A stretch of DNA of 64,000 bases, taken from assembly GCF_004339245.1 (NCBI RefSeq), contig NZ_SMGG01000004.1, positions 310,001 through 374,000 on the forward strand, given 5' to 3'. A model generated the notes under the pieces. It was not told the origin of the DNA. It made no database searches and was given only the letters and a program-made list of their open reading frames with translations. The position numbers and the translations under genes were made by a program. Shown here piece by piece: positions 34,286-42,864 of this stretch (its first letter is position 1; each line of letters begins with the position of its first letter). This DNA comes from Seleniivibrio woodruffii (lineage in GTDB: Bacteria > Chrysiogenota > Deferribacteres > Deferribacterales > Geovibrionaceae).

Positions 34286-34735
34286 ATGAATCGTTTAAGA
34301 ATGGCTGTTGGGGTGATTTCTTTCCTTCTTGCCGTATTCTGTCTTACTGCCCCCAGCTTTGCAGCCGAAAAGTTTGTTATAAATTATGATAAGAAACTGG
34401 ATCTGACTGAAAATCCCGTTACTATTTCTCAGGACGGCTATCTGATCAAAATAGATATGAACCGCCCTGCAAAGCCTTTTGAGGAGCTTGTTCTGCGTGT
34501 TCATATCGACAAGGACGGAAAGCCTGTGAACATTTCTCAGGGCAGTGTTCTGTTTAATATGTCCATGGATATGGGGCTTTATAAATCCCCTTTGCAGAAG
34601 GCAAGCACAGGCTACACAGCGAAAGCTACCCTCCCAAAATGCATAATGGGCGGCAAAACCTGGTACGGTAAACTCTCCTTCGGTCATGAAGGCGCACAGA
34701 TAGAAAAAGTCTTTCTCTTTAACATGAAGGATTAA
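34286..34735 (+). CDS. Secreted FixH/YtkA-like protein
   Basis: 149 residues with a signal peptide cut after SFA (MNRLRMAVGVISFLLAVFCL...), so periplasmic. The mature part is an Ig-like beta sandwich like FixH/YtkA proteins, with MSMDMGLY and a late GKTWYGKLSF segment. The ATG at 34286 has GAGGTG before it; the longer frame from 34256 would hide the signal peptide. It is one base from the TauE/SafE-type gene and next to the cbb3 assembly cluster, so a role in oxidase maturation or metal supply is likely but unproven. Confidence 0.65.
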   Translation: MNRLRMAVGVISFLLAVFCLTAPSFAAEKFVINYDKKLDLTENPVTISQDGYLIKIDMNRPAKPFEELVLRVHIDKDGKPVNISQGSVLFNMSMDMGLYKSPLQKASTGYTAKATLPKCIMGGKTWYGKLSFGHEGAQIEKVFLFNMKD

Positions 34736-34736
34736 T

Positions 34737-35396
34737 GTGGAGGAGCTTTCCTATATAGGGTTTCTTACCCTTGGCTTCTCCGTGGGGTTTGGGCACTGTC
34801 TGGCAATGTGCCATCCGTTTGTTCTGTATATCTCAGGCCGTTTCGTTAAAGGCAAAAAGGGCTATGTGCCCCTGTTTCTTCCTCATCTCAAATATAATCT
34901 CGGCAGAATAACAACTTACAGCATTCTTGGACTTATAGCCGGACTTGCAGGAAGTGTTGTACAGGTTTTCGGCAACCTTATGGGCATACAGAAGGCGGCG
35001 GCGGTCATTGCCGGAGTATTTCTGGTGCTTTACGGTGTCTTTGCTTTTTCCGGTTATAATTTCATGAACAAGCTGGAGAGCAGGATAGGGCGGGTTGATG
35101 TGGGCGAACAGCTTAAGCGGTTTCAGCCGAAAACCCCTTATCTGACAGGCGTTGTTCTGGGACTGCTTCCCTGCGGCCCTCTTTACGGGGTCATAATTGC
35201 CTCTGCATCCTCCGCAGATGCTCTCAGAGGGCTTCTCTCAATGATGTTTTACGGCATAGGTACGATGGGAGCAATGCTCACAGCGGCAATATTCGGTAAC
35301 TTCCTCATGGCTCGCCGTGGCTTTTTCAATGCACTTTCACTGGTTATAATGATTGTTATGGGAGTCTTTTTCATCTGGTCGGGATTCAGAATGTAG
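34737..35396 (+). CDS. TauE/SafE-type membrane protein linked to cbb3 assembly
   Basis: 219 residues with about six membrane helices. It belongs to the sulfite-exporter/cytochrome-biogenesis transmembrane group: FGHCLAMCHPF near the N-terminus and LPCGPLYGVIIAS near residue 145 carry the paired-Cys motifs. Such genes commonly stand beside ccoGHIS and may handle copper or thiol chemistry. The start is GTG at 34737 behind AAGGA. It ends one base before the stop of the convergent ccoI. Confidence 0.82.
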   Translation: MEELSYIGFLTLGFSVGFGHCLAMCHPFVLYISGRFVKGKKGYVPLFLPHLKYNLGRITTYSILGLIAGLAGSVVQVFGNLMGIQKAAAVIAGVFLVLYGVFAFSGYNFMNKLESRIGRVDVGEQLKRFQPKTPYLTGVVLGLLPCGPLYGVIIASASSADALRGLLSMMFYGIGTMGAMLTAAIFGNFLMARRGFFNALSLVIMIVMGVFFIWSGFRM

Positions 35397-37811
35397 CTAT
35401 TTTCCTATGCGCAGGGAATTGAACACCACCAGAAGACTGCTGATGCTCATAAGTGCGGCACTGGTCACAGGGTGTATCATCCCCGCCATTGCCAGAGGAA
35501 CCATGATTATATTATACGAAAATGCCCAGAACAGGTTTTCTTTTATTACCCGCAATGTTTTAACCGATGTTTGATGCAGTGTGGTCAGAAGCCCAAGCTC
35601 ATCACGCATAAGCACAATGTCTGAGCTTTCAATGGCTATATCCGTTCCCTGACCGATGGCAACTCCCACGTCTGCCGTTGTGAGGGCAGGGGCATCGTTT
35701 ATACCGTCTCCCACCATAACGCATATTTTGTTATCTTTCTGATAGTGCTTAACTATATCCGCTTTTTGAAAAGGTGTGACGTCTGATACGAACTCAAGAC
35801 CTTTTATGCCGAGCTTTTCCACCAGTTTTTCAGCCGCAGACCTGTTGTCGCCGGTTATTATGACAGCCTTAATGCCTTTTCCGCTCAGATATTTAAGAAC
35901 GTCTGCCGCACTCTCTTTTATGCTGTCGGAAAGGGCTATCATTCCCGCATATTTGCCGTCAACCGCAACGCATGCCACAGTATGACCGGTATCCGGCACC
36001 TGAGGTAATGTCACGCCGCTTTCCGTCAGGAAAACTTTTGTGCCTACCATTACACTTTGACCGTCAACAACCCCGGTGACGCCTTTCCCAGGTATCTCGG
36101 AGAAGTCGGAAACAGACAGAAAATCATCCTGATAAGCTGAAGTTATGGCTTTTGCTATAAGGTGCGAGGAGTTTCTTTCCAAAGATGCCGCCAGAGCATG
36201 AAGACGGGTTTTGTCCTCTGCTATGATGTCCTCTATTTTTAGTGCGCCCTGAGTTATTGTGCCTGTCTTGTCGAACAGGAATACGTCAGCCTTGCTGTAT
36301 CTCTCTATGATATCGCCGGATTTTGCAACTGCGCCCAGTCTGGTTATTTTTGAGGTGGCTATCAGTATTGCCAGAGGTGTTGCCAGTCCCAGTGCACAGG
36401 GGCAGGCGACCACAAGAACCGCCACAGCGGTCATTACAGACGCAAGTATTTGACCTGTGTAGATATACCATCCGATGAAAGTTGCGGCGGCAACTGCCAG
36501 AATGAAAGGCACGAACCATTCCACCACCTTGTCGGCTACGTTCTGTATCGATGCTTTGGACGACTGGGCATCCTCAACAGCCTGAACAATCTTTGAAAGG
36601 GTAGTTGTGGCTCCGACCTGTTCAACCTGAACAATTATACTGCCGTTGATGTTTATTGTTCCTGCGAAAACCTTGTCTCCGGCGGTTTTGTATTTCGGGT
36701 TTGCTTCTCCGGTGAGCATGGCTTCGTTTATCTCCGTACCGCCGCTGACTATTATTCCGTCAGCCGGAACGGAATCTCCCGGAAGAACTTCAAGAAAATT
36801 CCCTGAACGAACCTGCTTAACATGAACCATGACCGATTCATAGGGCTTTTCGGGCTGATAGTTTTCAATCAGACGCACCTGAGTGGGCTGGTATGTGAGC
36901 AGTTTTGACACCGCATTGGATGTTCTGACCTTTGCGCCCGCCTCAATGTAGCGTCCCAGAAGGATAAGTGCGATGATGTTGGCAGTGGTGTCGAAATATA
37001 TCTCTTTGTCCATGAAAAGGGCGAAGATGCTGTAGACATAGGCTGTGAACGACCCCAGAAAAATGAGGGTGTCCATGGTGGTGTGGCCTCTGCGGATCGC
37101 CTGAAAAGAGCTTTTTATGAACGGCCAGCCGGAATAGAACATTACAGGGGTGCATAGAGCCCATGCCGTGTACTCAAAGAAGTCCTTGAGTCCGGCAGTG
37201 ATCCCCTGAAAATAGCCCGCATAGAGGGCTACGGTATATATCATCAGCTGCATTGTGAAGAATGCGGCTATGGAAAATCTGTAGAAATAGTCCTTTTTCT
37301 CGTTTTCGTAGATGGTCTCTGTGGATGAACTGCTGATGGGAAGAGGGCAATAGCCGATGGATGTTATCCTGTCAATTATCTCGCCGAGGGTTATTTTTCC
37401 TTTTGTCCAGCGGATACGGGCTTTGTGGGTGGCGTAGTTCAGGCGAACGTACTCCACCCCTTCAGCCTTTGAAATATAGGTTTCTATAAGCCAGATACAT
37501 GCGGCGCACCGCACGCCGCTGAGGGCAATATCGACCTCGTAGCCTGTTTCCGTCTCCTTTATAGTGTCGAAGAAAAGATCTTCGGACACTCTGGCAGCGG
37601 ATACGGCTCCGGCCTCCCATTCACCCTCACGTTTAATGTAAAACCTGCTGAGCCCTTCGGATTGCAGTATCTTATAAGCTCCTGCACAGCCGTGGCAGCA
37701 GAACCAGACATCATGCCCGTCAATACGCTCCTGTATTGCCTGATTTCTGTTAACCTCAGAAAGACAATGGGCGCATTGAATTTTTTTGTCATTTGTCGTC
37801 GTCATCATCAT
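35397..37811 (-). CDS. ccoI: Copper-exporting P-type ATPase CcoI/FixI
   Basis: 804 residues. N-terminal Cys-rich metal domain (CAHCLSEVN...CCHGCAGAY), HMA domain with CAAC, about eight membrane helices with the CPC ion site (VACPCALGLATPLA), phosphorylation site DKTGTIT and hinge GDGINDAPAL. This P1B type moves Cu+ to the periplasm to build the CuB site of cbb3 oxidase rather than to detoxify copper. It overlaps ccoS by 23 bases. Several Met codons cluster at the start (MMM), and the ribosome site is weak. Confidence 0.94.
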   Translation of the reverse strand: MMMTTTNDKKIQCAHCLSEVNRNQAIQERIDGHDVWFCCHGCAGAYKILQSEGLSRFYIKREGEWEAGAVSAARVSEDLFFDTIKETETGYEVDIALSGVRCAACIWLIETYISKAEGVEYVRLNYATHKARIRWTKGKITLGEIIDRITSIGYCPLPISSSSTETIYENEKKDYFYRFSIAAFFTMQLMIYTVALYAGYFQGITAGLKDFFEYTAWALCTPVMFYSGWPFIKSSFQAIRRGHTTMDTLIFLGSFTAYVYSIFALFMDKEIYFDTTANIIALILLGRYIEAGAKVRTSNAVSKLLTYQPTQVRLIENYQPEKPYESVMVHVKQVRSGNFLEVLPGDSVPADGIIVSGGTEINEAMLTGEANPKYKTAGDKVFAGTININGSIIVQVEQVGATTTLSKIVQAVEDAQSSKASIQNVADKVVEWFVPFILAVAAATFIGWYIYTGQILASVMTAVAVLVVACPCALGLATPLAILIATSKITRLGAVAKSGDIIERYSKADVFLFDKTGTITQGALKIEDIIAEDKTRLHALAASLERNSSHLIAKAITSAYQDDFLSVSDFSEIPGKGVTGVVDGQSVMVGTKVFLTESGVTLPQVPDTGHTVACVAVDGKYAGMIALSDSIKESAADVLKYLSGKGIKAVIITGDNRSAAEKLVEKLGIKGLEFVSDVTPFQKADIVKHYQKDNKICVMVGDGINDAPALTTADVGVAIGQGTDIAIESSDIVLMRDELGLLTTLHQTSVKTLRVIKENLFWAFSYNIIMVPLAMAGMIHPVTSAALMSISSLLVVFNSLRIGK

Positions 37812-37938
37812 CCATCATGCGGTATTTCGGGCCTTCCATGTCTTCAAATTCTCCCGTTTTGCCCGCCCACAGAAAAATGAGCAGAACTATCACTCCCAGA
37901 ATCAGGGAGACGGGAATCATGATGTAGAGCGCACCCAT
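37789..37938 (-). CDS. ccoS: cbb3 oxidase maturation protein CcoS
   Basis: 49 residues, below the size most gene finders keep. One membrane helix (PVSLILGVIVLLIFLWA), then GKTGEFEDMEGPKYRMMDDDD. The aromatic-small-E-F-D/E-D-x-E-G-P-x-Y-R-M/I pattern is diagnostic of CcoS, which is needed for heme insertion into CcoN. Its ATG shares a base with the stop of the microprotein before it (TGATG), and its end overlaps ccoI. Confidence 0.92.
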   Translation of the reverse strand: MGALYIMIPVSLILGVIVLLIFLWAGKTGEFEDMEGPKYRMMDDDDDDK

Positions 37939-38024
37939 CAGTTAGCGTATTTAAGAGCAAAAAGAAGGGGAATGCCTATCATCGTTATGAGGGATACGAT
38001 CATTACAATTGTTCCGAGTTTCAT
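37938..38024 (-). CDS. 28-residue membrane microprotein in the cco assembly operon
   Basis: A frame of 28 codons has a textbook AAGGAGG site 8 bases before its ATG. The product starts MKLGTIVMIVSLITMIGIPLL and ends LKYAN: one hydrophobic helix with a short basic end. It lies 18 bases after fixH and its stop overlaps the ccoS start, so it is coupled to both. No known Cco subunit matches it; CcoQ and CcoS are both present separately. A helper of assembly is a reasonable guess. Confidence 0.72.
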   Translation of the reverse strand: MKLGTIVMIVSLITMIGIPLLFALKYAN

Positions 38025-38042
38025 AATAAAATCCTCCTTACG

Positions 38043-38480
38043 TCACTGATTGATATAAAAGTTCTTTCTGAGAGCAACTTCGTCCGATGCTACTTTCGCA
38101 CGAAGCTCAAGAACATAATTGCCGTAACCGCTGGTGCTGAACTCAGCCTTATAGAGGCCGTTTGCGTCAGTCTGAGGAGCAAGTTCCGTCTGCTCCTGAT
38201 TGGATGCAGGTCTGCCCACTGTGAATCTTTCGGGCACAAGCTGAACTCTGCCCGCATTTGCCACTGCGAACTCAATGAAAACCTTGTCGCCGTTCTTCTG
38301 CGCTTTGATGTTTTCAAGGGCAAGTCCGGCATCCTTTATTATCTTTTCGCTCTTGTCATACTCCAGCCCGGTTTCATATGGGCTTTCGGTGATCTTGCCG
38401 TCGAAATACTTCACGCCGAGGTATATGCAGGGCGCAATGGTGAGCAGGGCAATAAAGATAATTATGAGAGATACTTTCAT
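38043..38480 (-). CDS. ccoH: cbb3 maturation protein FixH/CcoH
   Basis: 145 residues. One N-terminal membrane helix, then GVKYFDGKITESPYETGLEYDK, the FixH signature, and a periplasmic Ig-like domain. CcoH stays bound to the oxidase and is needed for stable assembly. It overlaps ccoG by 4 bases. Confidence 0.9.
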   Translation of the reverse strand: MKVSLIIIFIALLTIAPCIYLGVKYFDGKITESPYETGLEYDKSEKIIKDAGLALENIKAQKNGDKVFIEFAVANAGRVQLVPERFTVGRPASNQEQTELAPQTDANGLYKAEFSTSGYGNYVLELRAKVASDEVALRKNFYINQ

Positions 38481-39694
38481 TCAGTCACCTTTCTTTTCGC
38501 TTTTATGGGTCTGCGGAAACTGAACTCACTTTCGATGGGTTTCATCTCCGCATTATCCGATTTTGCCGACATTTTCAGAGACAATATGGGGAAATCTTCC
38601 AGTTCGTCCTCCTCAATGAAAAGGAACGCAGTGCGCTTGACTGTTTCCGCAGGCTTAACGCTGAAGGGCTTTTCGTATTGAAGCTCGTAATCGTCTGTGC
38701 CTTCCACGGAAATATCAAAAGTAAGTTCTTTATCGGAAATATTCTTTATTATCAGTTCATATGAGTTGATTATCCGGTCGTCCTTCTCTCTGGGCATAAA
38801 CTGCTGGTTGGGGAGCACCTGAAACTCGAAAGGTTTTGTGGTGGCAGCCATCCAGACGAAAATGGAGAGGAACACCAGTGTAACGATTCCGGTTATCAGC
38901 ACATTCACACGGAAAGGTTTTTTCTCTTTTTCGAATCCGTAAATGTAATGCACCAAACTGGGGTGCTCTTTTTTCTGCATTACCTTTGCGCAGGCTGTGA
39001 TGCATCTGCCGCAGTTTATACAGGCGGAAACAAGCCCTTTGCGGATATCAAGCCCCACGGGGCAGGTCTTTACACAGGCGTTGCATTTGATGCATCTGTC
39101 CGCTGTCGCAGGGTCGAATGCCACTATCAGCGTGTTCTTGTCGAACATGATCGACTGTAGCTTTGAATAGGGGCATACGGTGGTGCAGAATTTATAACGG
39201 ATGAGCACGAAGCTCAGGTAGGTTATGGCGGTTATGACTATGCAGAACCATGCAGTAACGGGGCTTAATGTCCCCGCCGCAAGGTCTCTGAAAAAGTCAT
39301 ACGGCGACACGAAGTAGAAAACTATTGTGACGCTTATCACTGTGCTGATCGCAAAAACAAGTATATGGCTTATGACCTTCTGAATGAGGGTCTGTTTTTT
39401 CCTGTCAAAGAACCACGTGAGGTTTATCATCACCGTGTGTGGGCAGAACCATCCGCACCATATGCGGCCGTAAAGCTGGGTAACGAGTATTCCGAGGAAA
39501 GTAATGAAAAATGTAAATATAAGTACGATAAAGAAATTTTCTATCCAGACGGATGTCCCGAAGAAAAAGAGACGAAGAGACGGTATGTCAAAACGCAGTG
39601 CACTCTGACCGTTTATCGTGATGAAAGGGAGAAGGATAAAAAGGGCAGTGTTGAAAAGCCTCACCGCCCATCTGTATCTTTGCAGATTAATCAT
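38477..39694 (-). CDS. ccoG: cbb3 accessory iron-sulfur protein CcoG/FixG
   Basis: 405 residues. About five membrane helices with WCGWFCPHTVMINLTW, a ferredoxin part with two [4Fe-4S] cysteine sets (CIKCNACVKTCP; CINCGRCITACAK), and a C-terminal periplasmic Ig-like domain. CcoG reduces Cu2+ for CcoI. ATG at 39694 is chosen over 39730 because the family starts near the first helix and GGAAG lies 6 bases before. It shares 8 bases with the ccoQ end (ATGATTAA), a sign of translational coupling. Confidence 0.93.
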   Translation of the reverse strand: MINLQRYRWAVRLFNTALFILLPFITINGQSALRFDIPSLRLFFFGTSVWIENFFIVLIFTFFITFLGILVTQLYGRIWCGWFCPHTVMINLTWFFDRKKQTLIQKVISHILVFAISTVISVTIVFYFVSPYDFFRDLAAGTLSPVTAWFCIVITAITYLSFVLIRYKFCTTVCPYSKLQSIMFDKNTLIVAFDPATADRCIKCNACVKTCPVGLDIRKGLVSACINCGRCITACAKVMQKKEHPSLVHYIYGFEKEKKPFRVNVLITGIVTLVFLSIFVWMAATTKPFEFQVLPNQQFMPREKDDRIINSYELIIKNISDKELTFDISVEGTDDYELQYEKPFSVKPAETVKRTAFLFIEEDELEDFPILSLKMSAKSDNAEMKPIESEFSFRRPIKAKRKVTE

Positions 39695-39833
39695 CGTCGT
39701 CTTCCAGCATTCTGTATTTTGCCTTCTCAACTTCGTCTTTTCTCTTTTTAGAGTAGTAATAGAAGATGATCACGGCGAAGATTGCTGTCAGTGAGAGACC
39801 GTAGAAAAGAAAAGAATAAGCGCTTCCAATCAT
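39687..39833 (-). CDS. ccoQ: CcoQ-like small subunit of cbb3 oxidase
   Basis: 48 residues. One membrane helix (about 10-27) is followed by YYYSKKRKDEVEKAKYRMLEDDDD. Size, topology, the K/R cluster after the helix and the acidic end agree with CcoQ/FixQ. The KYRML-acidic end is also strikingly like the end of CcoS here. AAGGAG precedes the ATG. It lies after a terminator-like hairpin and couples to ccoG. Confidence 0.8.
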   Translation of the reverse strand: MIGSAYSFLFYGLSLTAIFAVIIFYYYSKKRKDEVEKAKYRMLEDDDD

Positions 39834-39850
39834 GTGAATCTCCTTGTGTT

Positions 39851-39881
39851 AAAAAGGAAAGGGAGCTGAAGCCCCCTTTCC
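39851..39881 (-). terminator. Terminator-like hairpin inside the cco cluster
   Basis: On the minus strand GGAAAGGG pairs with CCCTTTCC around an AGC-rich apex, followed by TTTTT. It stands between the structural genes (ccoN, ccoO-fusion, FixP_N) and ccoQ-G-H-S-I. It probably lets only part of the transcript run on, giving less assembly factor than subunit. Confidence 0.75.
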
Positions 39882-39894
39882 GTATCAGATAGGT

Positions 39895-40089
39895 TTACTT
39901 GGGCTGAGTCTGCATTGCCTCTTCAAGGGCTTTTTCCTGGGTCCAGCCTGTGAAGGCGGGTGTGTAGGAATATGTGTAATAGATACCGAACACTATAAGT
40001 CCGATGAAGAGTATCAGCCATCCGAGGGGAAGTGCATTTTCCGTGTCTTCCCTTGTGAATTCTTCAAAATTATCGAATTCCTCTTTCAT
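39895..40089 (-). CDS. Stand-alone FixP N-terminal domain (split CcoP)
   Basis: 64 residues. EDTENALPLGWLILFIGLIVFG is the helix region found at the N-terminus of CcoP/FixP, here without any heme-binding CxxCH. In most bacteria this segment is fused to two cytochrome c domains. The c-type domain that would belong to it is instead on the end of the neighbouring CcoO. It lies 15 bases after that gene. It probably anchors or packs the complex. Confidence 0.8.
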   Translation of the reverse strand: MKEEFDNFEEFTREDTENALPLGWLILFIGLIVFGIYYTYSYTPAFTGWTQEKALEEAMQTQPK

Positions 40090-40104
40090 GTCTGCACCTC
40101 CGTC

Positions 40105-40989
40105 TTATTTAAGGCTGTTGATGTATGCAACAACAGACCAGATCTTCTCTTTGCTCAGCTGTCCTGCGAAAGCGGGCATTGCGCCTTCAAGACCGTTTGC
40201 AAGGGTTATGAAGGTATCGGCATCAGCTGCGCCTGTTTTGGCATAGTCAGAGATGGAACCGCCGATGTTGCCCTCTGCGTTCTGACCGTGGCAGCCTGCG
40301 CATTCAGCTTTATAGATAGCCTGACCTGCGGCAACAGCTTCAGCTTTGCCGGCAAAGGGGTTTGCTGCTTCAACGTTTGCAGGGTCGTAAACAATAGCCT
40401 CTTTCTTGGCTACGGAAGTTCCGATGACCTGCATATAGGCTACCATAGCGTCAAGCTGGGTTGCTTTTGCCAGTGCCGCTTCATCTTCGGGAGTGTAGGG
40501 GAAGCCGAGGGCTTTCATTCCCGCCAGAGTGCCTTTAACGTTGACAGGCTTATTTGCCAGCCATGTGTATTTAGGCATGTTTGACTTGGGGAAGAACGCC
40601 TGAGGGTTCATAAAGTGCTGAACATGCCACTCGTCGGGATATTTTCCGCCGATTCTCGCAAGGTCGGGGCCTGTACGCTTTGAGCCCCAGAGGAAGGGTC
40701 TGTCATAGGCAAATTCGCCTGCTTTAGAGTATTCGCCATACCTGAGAACGTCGGCCTTGAGGGGACGAACTGTCTGGGTGTGGCAGTTTACGCAGCCTTC
40801 CGCCTGATAGATATCACGGCCTGCCAGTTGGAGAGCTGTGAAGGGCTGAAGGTTGTCTGTTTTAGGGTGCATTCCCGCTGTAAACATGGGAACGAATACC
40901 GTAACTATTGTACCGATAAGCACTGTTACCGCAGCAACAACTGCGAACAGGACGGCTTTGCTGTAAAGTGAGTTTTCGTGATTGCTCAT
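40105..40989 (-). CDS. ccoO: cbb3 oxidase subunit CcoO fused to a CcoP-like cytochrome c domain
   Basis: 294 residues. An N-terminal membrane helix (about 11-34) is followed by CcoO with heme site CVNCH at 66-70 (EGCVNCHTQTVRP) and MPKYTW with the axial Met. After a linker near 195-215 a second cytochrome c domain has CAGCH at 230-234 and GAMPAFAGQLS for the axial Met. Ordinary CcoO is about 200 residues with one heme. This is a fusion of CcoO with one CcoP-type domain, so the complex may carry fewer hemes than the usual CcoP adds. ccoN lies just upstream. Confidence 0.9.
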   Translation of the reverse strand: MSNHENSLYSKAVLFAVVAAVTVLIGTIVTVFVPMFTAGMHPKTDNLQPFTALQLAGRDIYQAEGCVNCHTQTVRPLKADVLRYGEYSKAGEFAYDRPFLWGSKRTGPDLARIGGKYPDEWHVQHFMNPQAFFPKSNMPKYTWLANKPVNVKGTLAGMKALGFPYTPEDEAALAKATQLDAMVAYMQVIGTSVAKKEAIVYDPANVEAANPFAGKAEAVAAGQAIYKAECAGCHGQNAEGNIGGSISDYAKTGAADADTFITLANGLEGAMPAFAGQLSKEKIWSVVAYINSLK

Positions 40990-41000
40990 CTTGTGCCTCC

Positions 41001-42401
41001 CTACGCTGCCTGTTTGGCAAGGTCGTTGCCTTTTTTGATTGTCATGAGTACGTTATAAACGAAGAACAGCATACCCACAACGAATATCACACCGGCAACG
41101 GTTCTCATCTGCCAGTAGGGGTAGTTGCGGACGAGGGTTTCCATAAAGGTGTACTGAAGAGAGCCGTCTGCGGCTGTCATCTTCCACATAGCACCCTGCT
41201 GAATACCTGTGATCCACATTGTTATAGAGAACATAAGCTGACCGACAAGAACGATCCAGAAGTGGATGTTTGCCAGTTTTTCGCTGTAGATCTCGGTTTT
41301 ATACATAGCGGGGATCATGTAGTACACTGATGCGCAGATAACCATTGTTACCCAGCCCATAGTACCCATGTGAACGTGTCCGGGAACCCAGTCTGTATAG
41401 TGGATCAGCGAGCTGATAACCCTGATACCCTGAGAGGGACCCTGAATGGTCTGAAGACCATAGAACGTTATACCCACGATGAAGAACTTTGTAAGATACT
41501 GAGTTCTCATCTTAGACCAGTCTCTGTCCACTGTGAAATAGCCGTTCACAACGGAACCCCACGACGGAGCGATGAGGAACAGAGTGAAGGCGATGCCCAG
41601 CGTCTGAATCCAGTCGGGCAGGGGAGTGTAAACAAGGTGGTGTGCGCCTGTCCAGAGATAAGCGAATATCAAAGACCAGAAGGAGATGATGGACAGTCTG
41701 TGGCTGTATATGGGCAGCCCGGTTGATTTGGGGAGGAAGTAGTAGAACATTGCCAGAATGGGCGTTGTGAAAAGGAAGCCCACGGCGTTGTGTCCGTACC
41801 ACCACTCAACGTTCGCACTGTTTACGCCTGCGAAAAGGTGATAAGACTTTGTAAGTGTTGCGGGAATTGCAAGGTTGTTCACTATGTAGAGAATGGCGAC
41901 CGTAATGATTGTCGCAATGATGTACCACAGGGATACATACATGTTTTTCTCTTTTCTGGTGAAAACGTTGCCGAGCACGTTAATTGCGAAAAGAACCCAG
42001 AGGATAACTATCGCAATGTCGATGGGCCACTCGAACTCCGCATATTCAAGAGACTGGTTCATACCTGCGAAGAGTGAAAGCGTAGCCAGAACCATGCCCA
42101 CGTTGAAGAGCCAGAGATGGAAACGTGCCAGTTTGGGCAGAACAAGCGGTTTTTTCGTCAGTCTCATAACGAGATAGTAGAAAATACCGAATTCCGCACC
42201 GATGCCCAGACCGTATGCCAGAACATTGACGTGAAGGGTTCTGAGTCTGCCGTATGAGAAATACTCACCAAAATTAAGGTCAGCATTCCAAAGCTGGGCA
42301 GAAATCAGAAGACCCATCACAAGACCAATAACACCCCAGAAGATGGCAGAGAGAACGAATCCCTGCACAGTCTTGTAGTCATAATGAAACTCTTGGTTCA
42401 T
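41001..42401 (-). CDS. ccoN: cbb3 cytochrome c oxidase catalytic subunit CcoN
   Basis: 466 residues with about twelve membrane helices. Heme-copper oxidase core of the C type: HVNVLAYG, WWYGHNAVGFLFTTP (CuB histidine region), HHLVYTPLPDW, and HYTDWVPGHVHMGTMGW near heme b3. It reduces O2 to water at high affinity. GGAGG precedes the ATG and lies within the end of the rrf2 gene, which is directly adjacent. Confidence 0.96.
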   Translation of the reverse strand: MNQEFHYDYKTVQGFVLSAIFWGVIGLVMGLLISAQLWNADLNFGEYFSYGRLRTLHVNVLAYGLGIGAEFGIFYYLVMRLTKKPLVLPKLARFHLWLFNVGMVLATLSLFAGMNQSLEYAEFEWPIDIAIVILWVLFAINVLGNVFTRKEKNMYVSLWYIIATIITVAILYIVNNLAIPATLTKSYHLFAGVNSANVEWWYGHNAVGFLFTTPILAMFYYFLPKSTGLPIYSHRLSIISFWSLIFAYLWTGAHHLVYTPLPDWIQTLGIAFTLFLIAPSWGSVVNGYFTVDRDWSKMRTQYLTKFFIVGITFYGLQTIQGPSQGIRVISSLIHYTDWVPGHVHMGTMGWVTMVICASVYYMIPAMYKTEIYSEKLANIHFWIVLVGQLMFSITMWITGIQQGAMWKMTAADGSLQYTFMETLVRNYPYWQMRTVAGVIFVVGMLFFVYNVLMTIKKGNDLAKQAA

Positions 42402-42845
42402 TCAGACCTCCTGCATTGATTTGGATTTTGTAAAAAGTTCGTTACCGTTAAAAAGGAACTCTTTTATCTTAGCCCTTTTCAGCCGTTCCTCGATTTCTCG
42501 CTGAATGTCGCCGAAAAGTCTGTTGATTTTGCAGATGGGCAGAAGCTGGCAGGCGGCGTGATCTGATGTGCAGGCGTTCACTTTTCCTGTGAACCCCATG
42601 CAGGACAGAATGTCGAACATGCTCGCCTCGGGTGTGGATTCGCTGATGGTGAGGCCGCCGTCTTTGCCTGTTTTGGTGACTATGAAGCCGCCGGATTTAA
42701 GTTTGTTGATTATTTTGACAACGATAGGGCGGGAGAGATAAAGGGATTTGCAGATCTCGTCTGTTTTAACCTGTCTGCCAACGGTCGCCAGGAACACAAT
42801 TATGCGTATGGCGTAGTCTTCTTCACGCAGTATAAACGAATCCAA
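42402..42845 (-). CDS. Rrf2-family regulator with cysteine cluster
   Basis: 147 residues. An N-terminal winged helix (ILREEDYAIRIIVFL...LSRPIVVKIINKLKSGG) is followed by cysteines at CMGFTGKVNACTSDHAACQLLPIC, the pattern that binds an Fe-S cluster in Rrf2 regulators such as IscR, NsrR or RsrR. It starts with TTG (behind GAGG at 7 bases) and abuts ccoN. It probably senses O2, NO or Fe-S state and sets cco expression and its own; a target site was not identified. Confidence 0.88.
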   Translation of the reverse strand: MDSFILREEDYAIRIIVFLATVGRQVKTDEICKSLYLSRPIVVKIINKLKSGGFIVTKTGKDGGLTISESTPEASMFDILSCMGFTGKVNACTSDHAACQLLPICKINRLFGDIQREIEERLKRAKIKEFLFNGNELFTKSKSMQEV

Positions 42846-42864
42846 TTGTATACCTCACAGGTAA

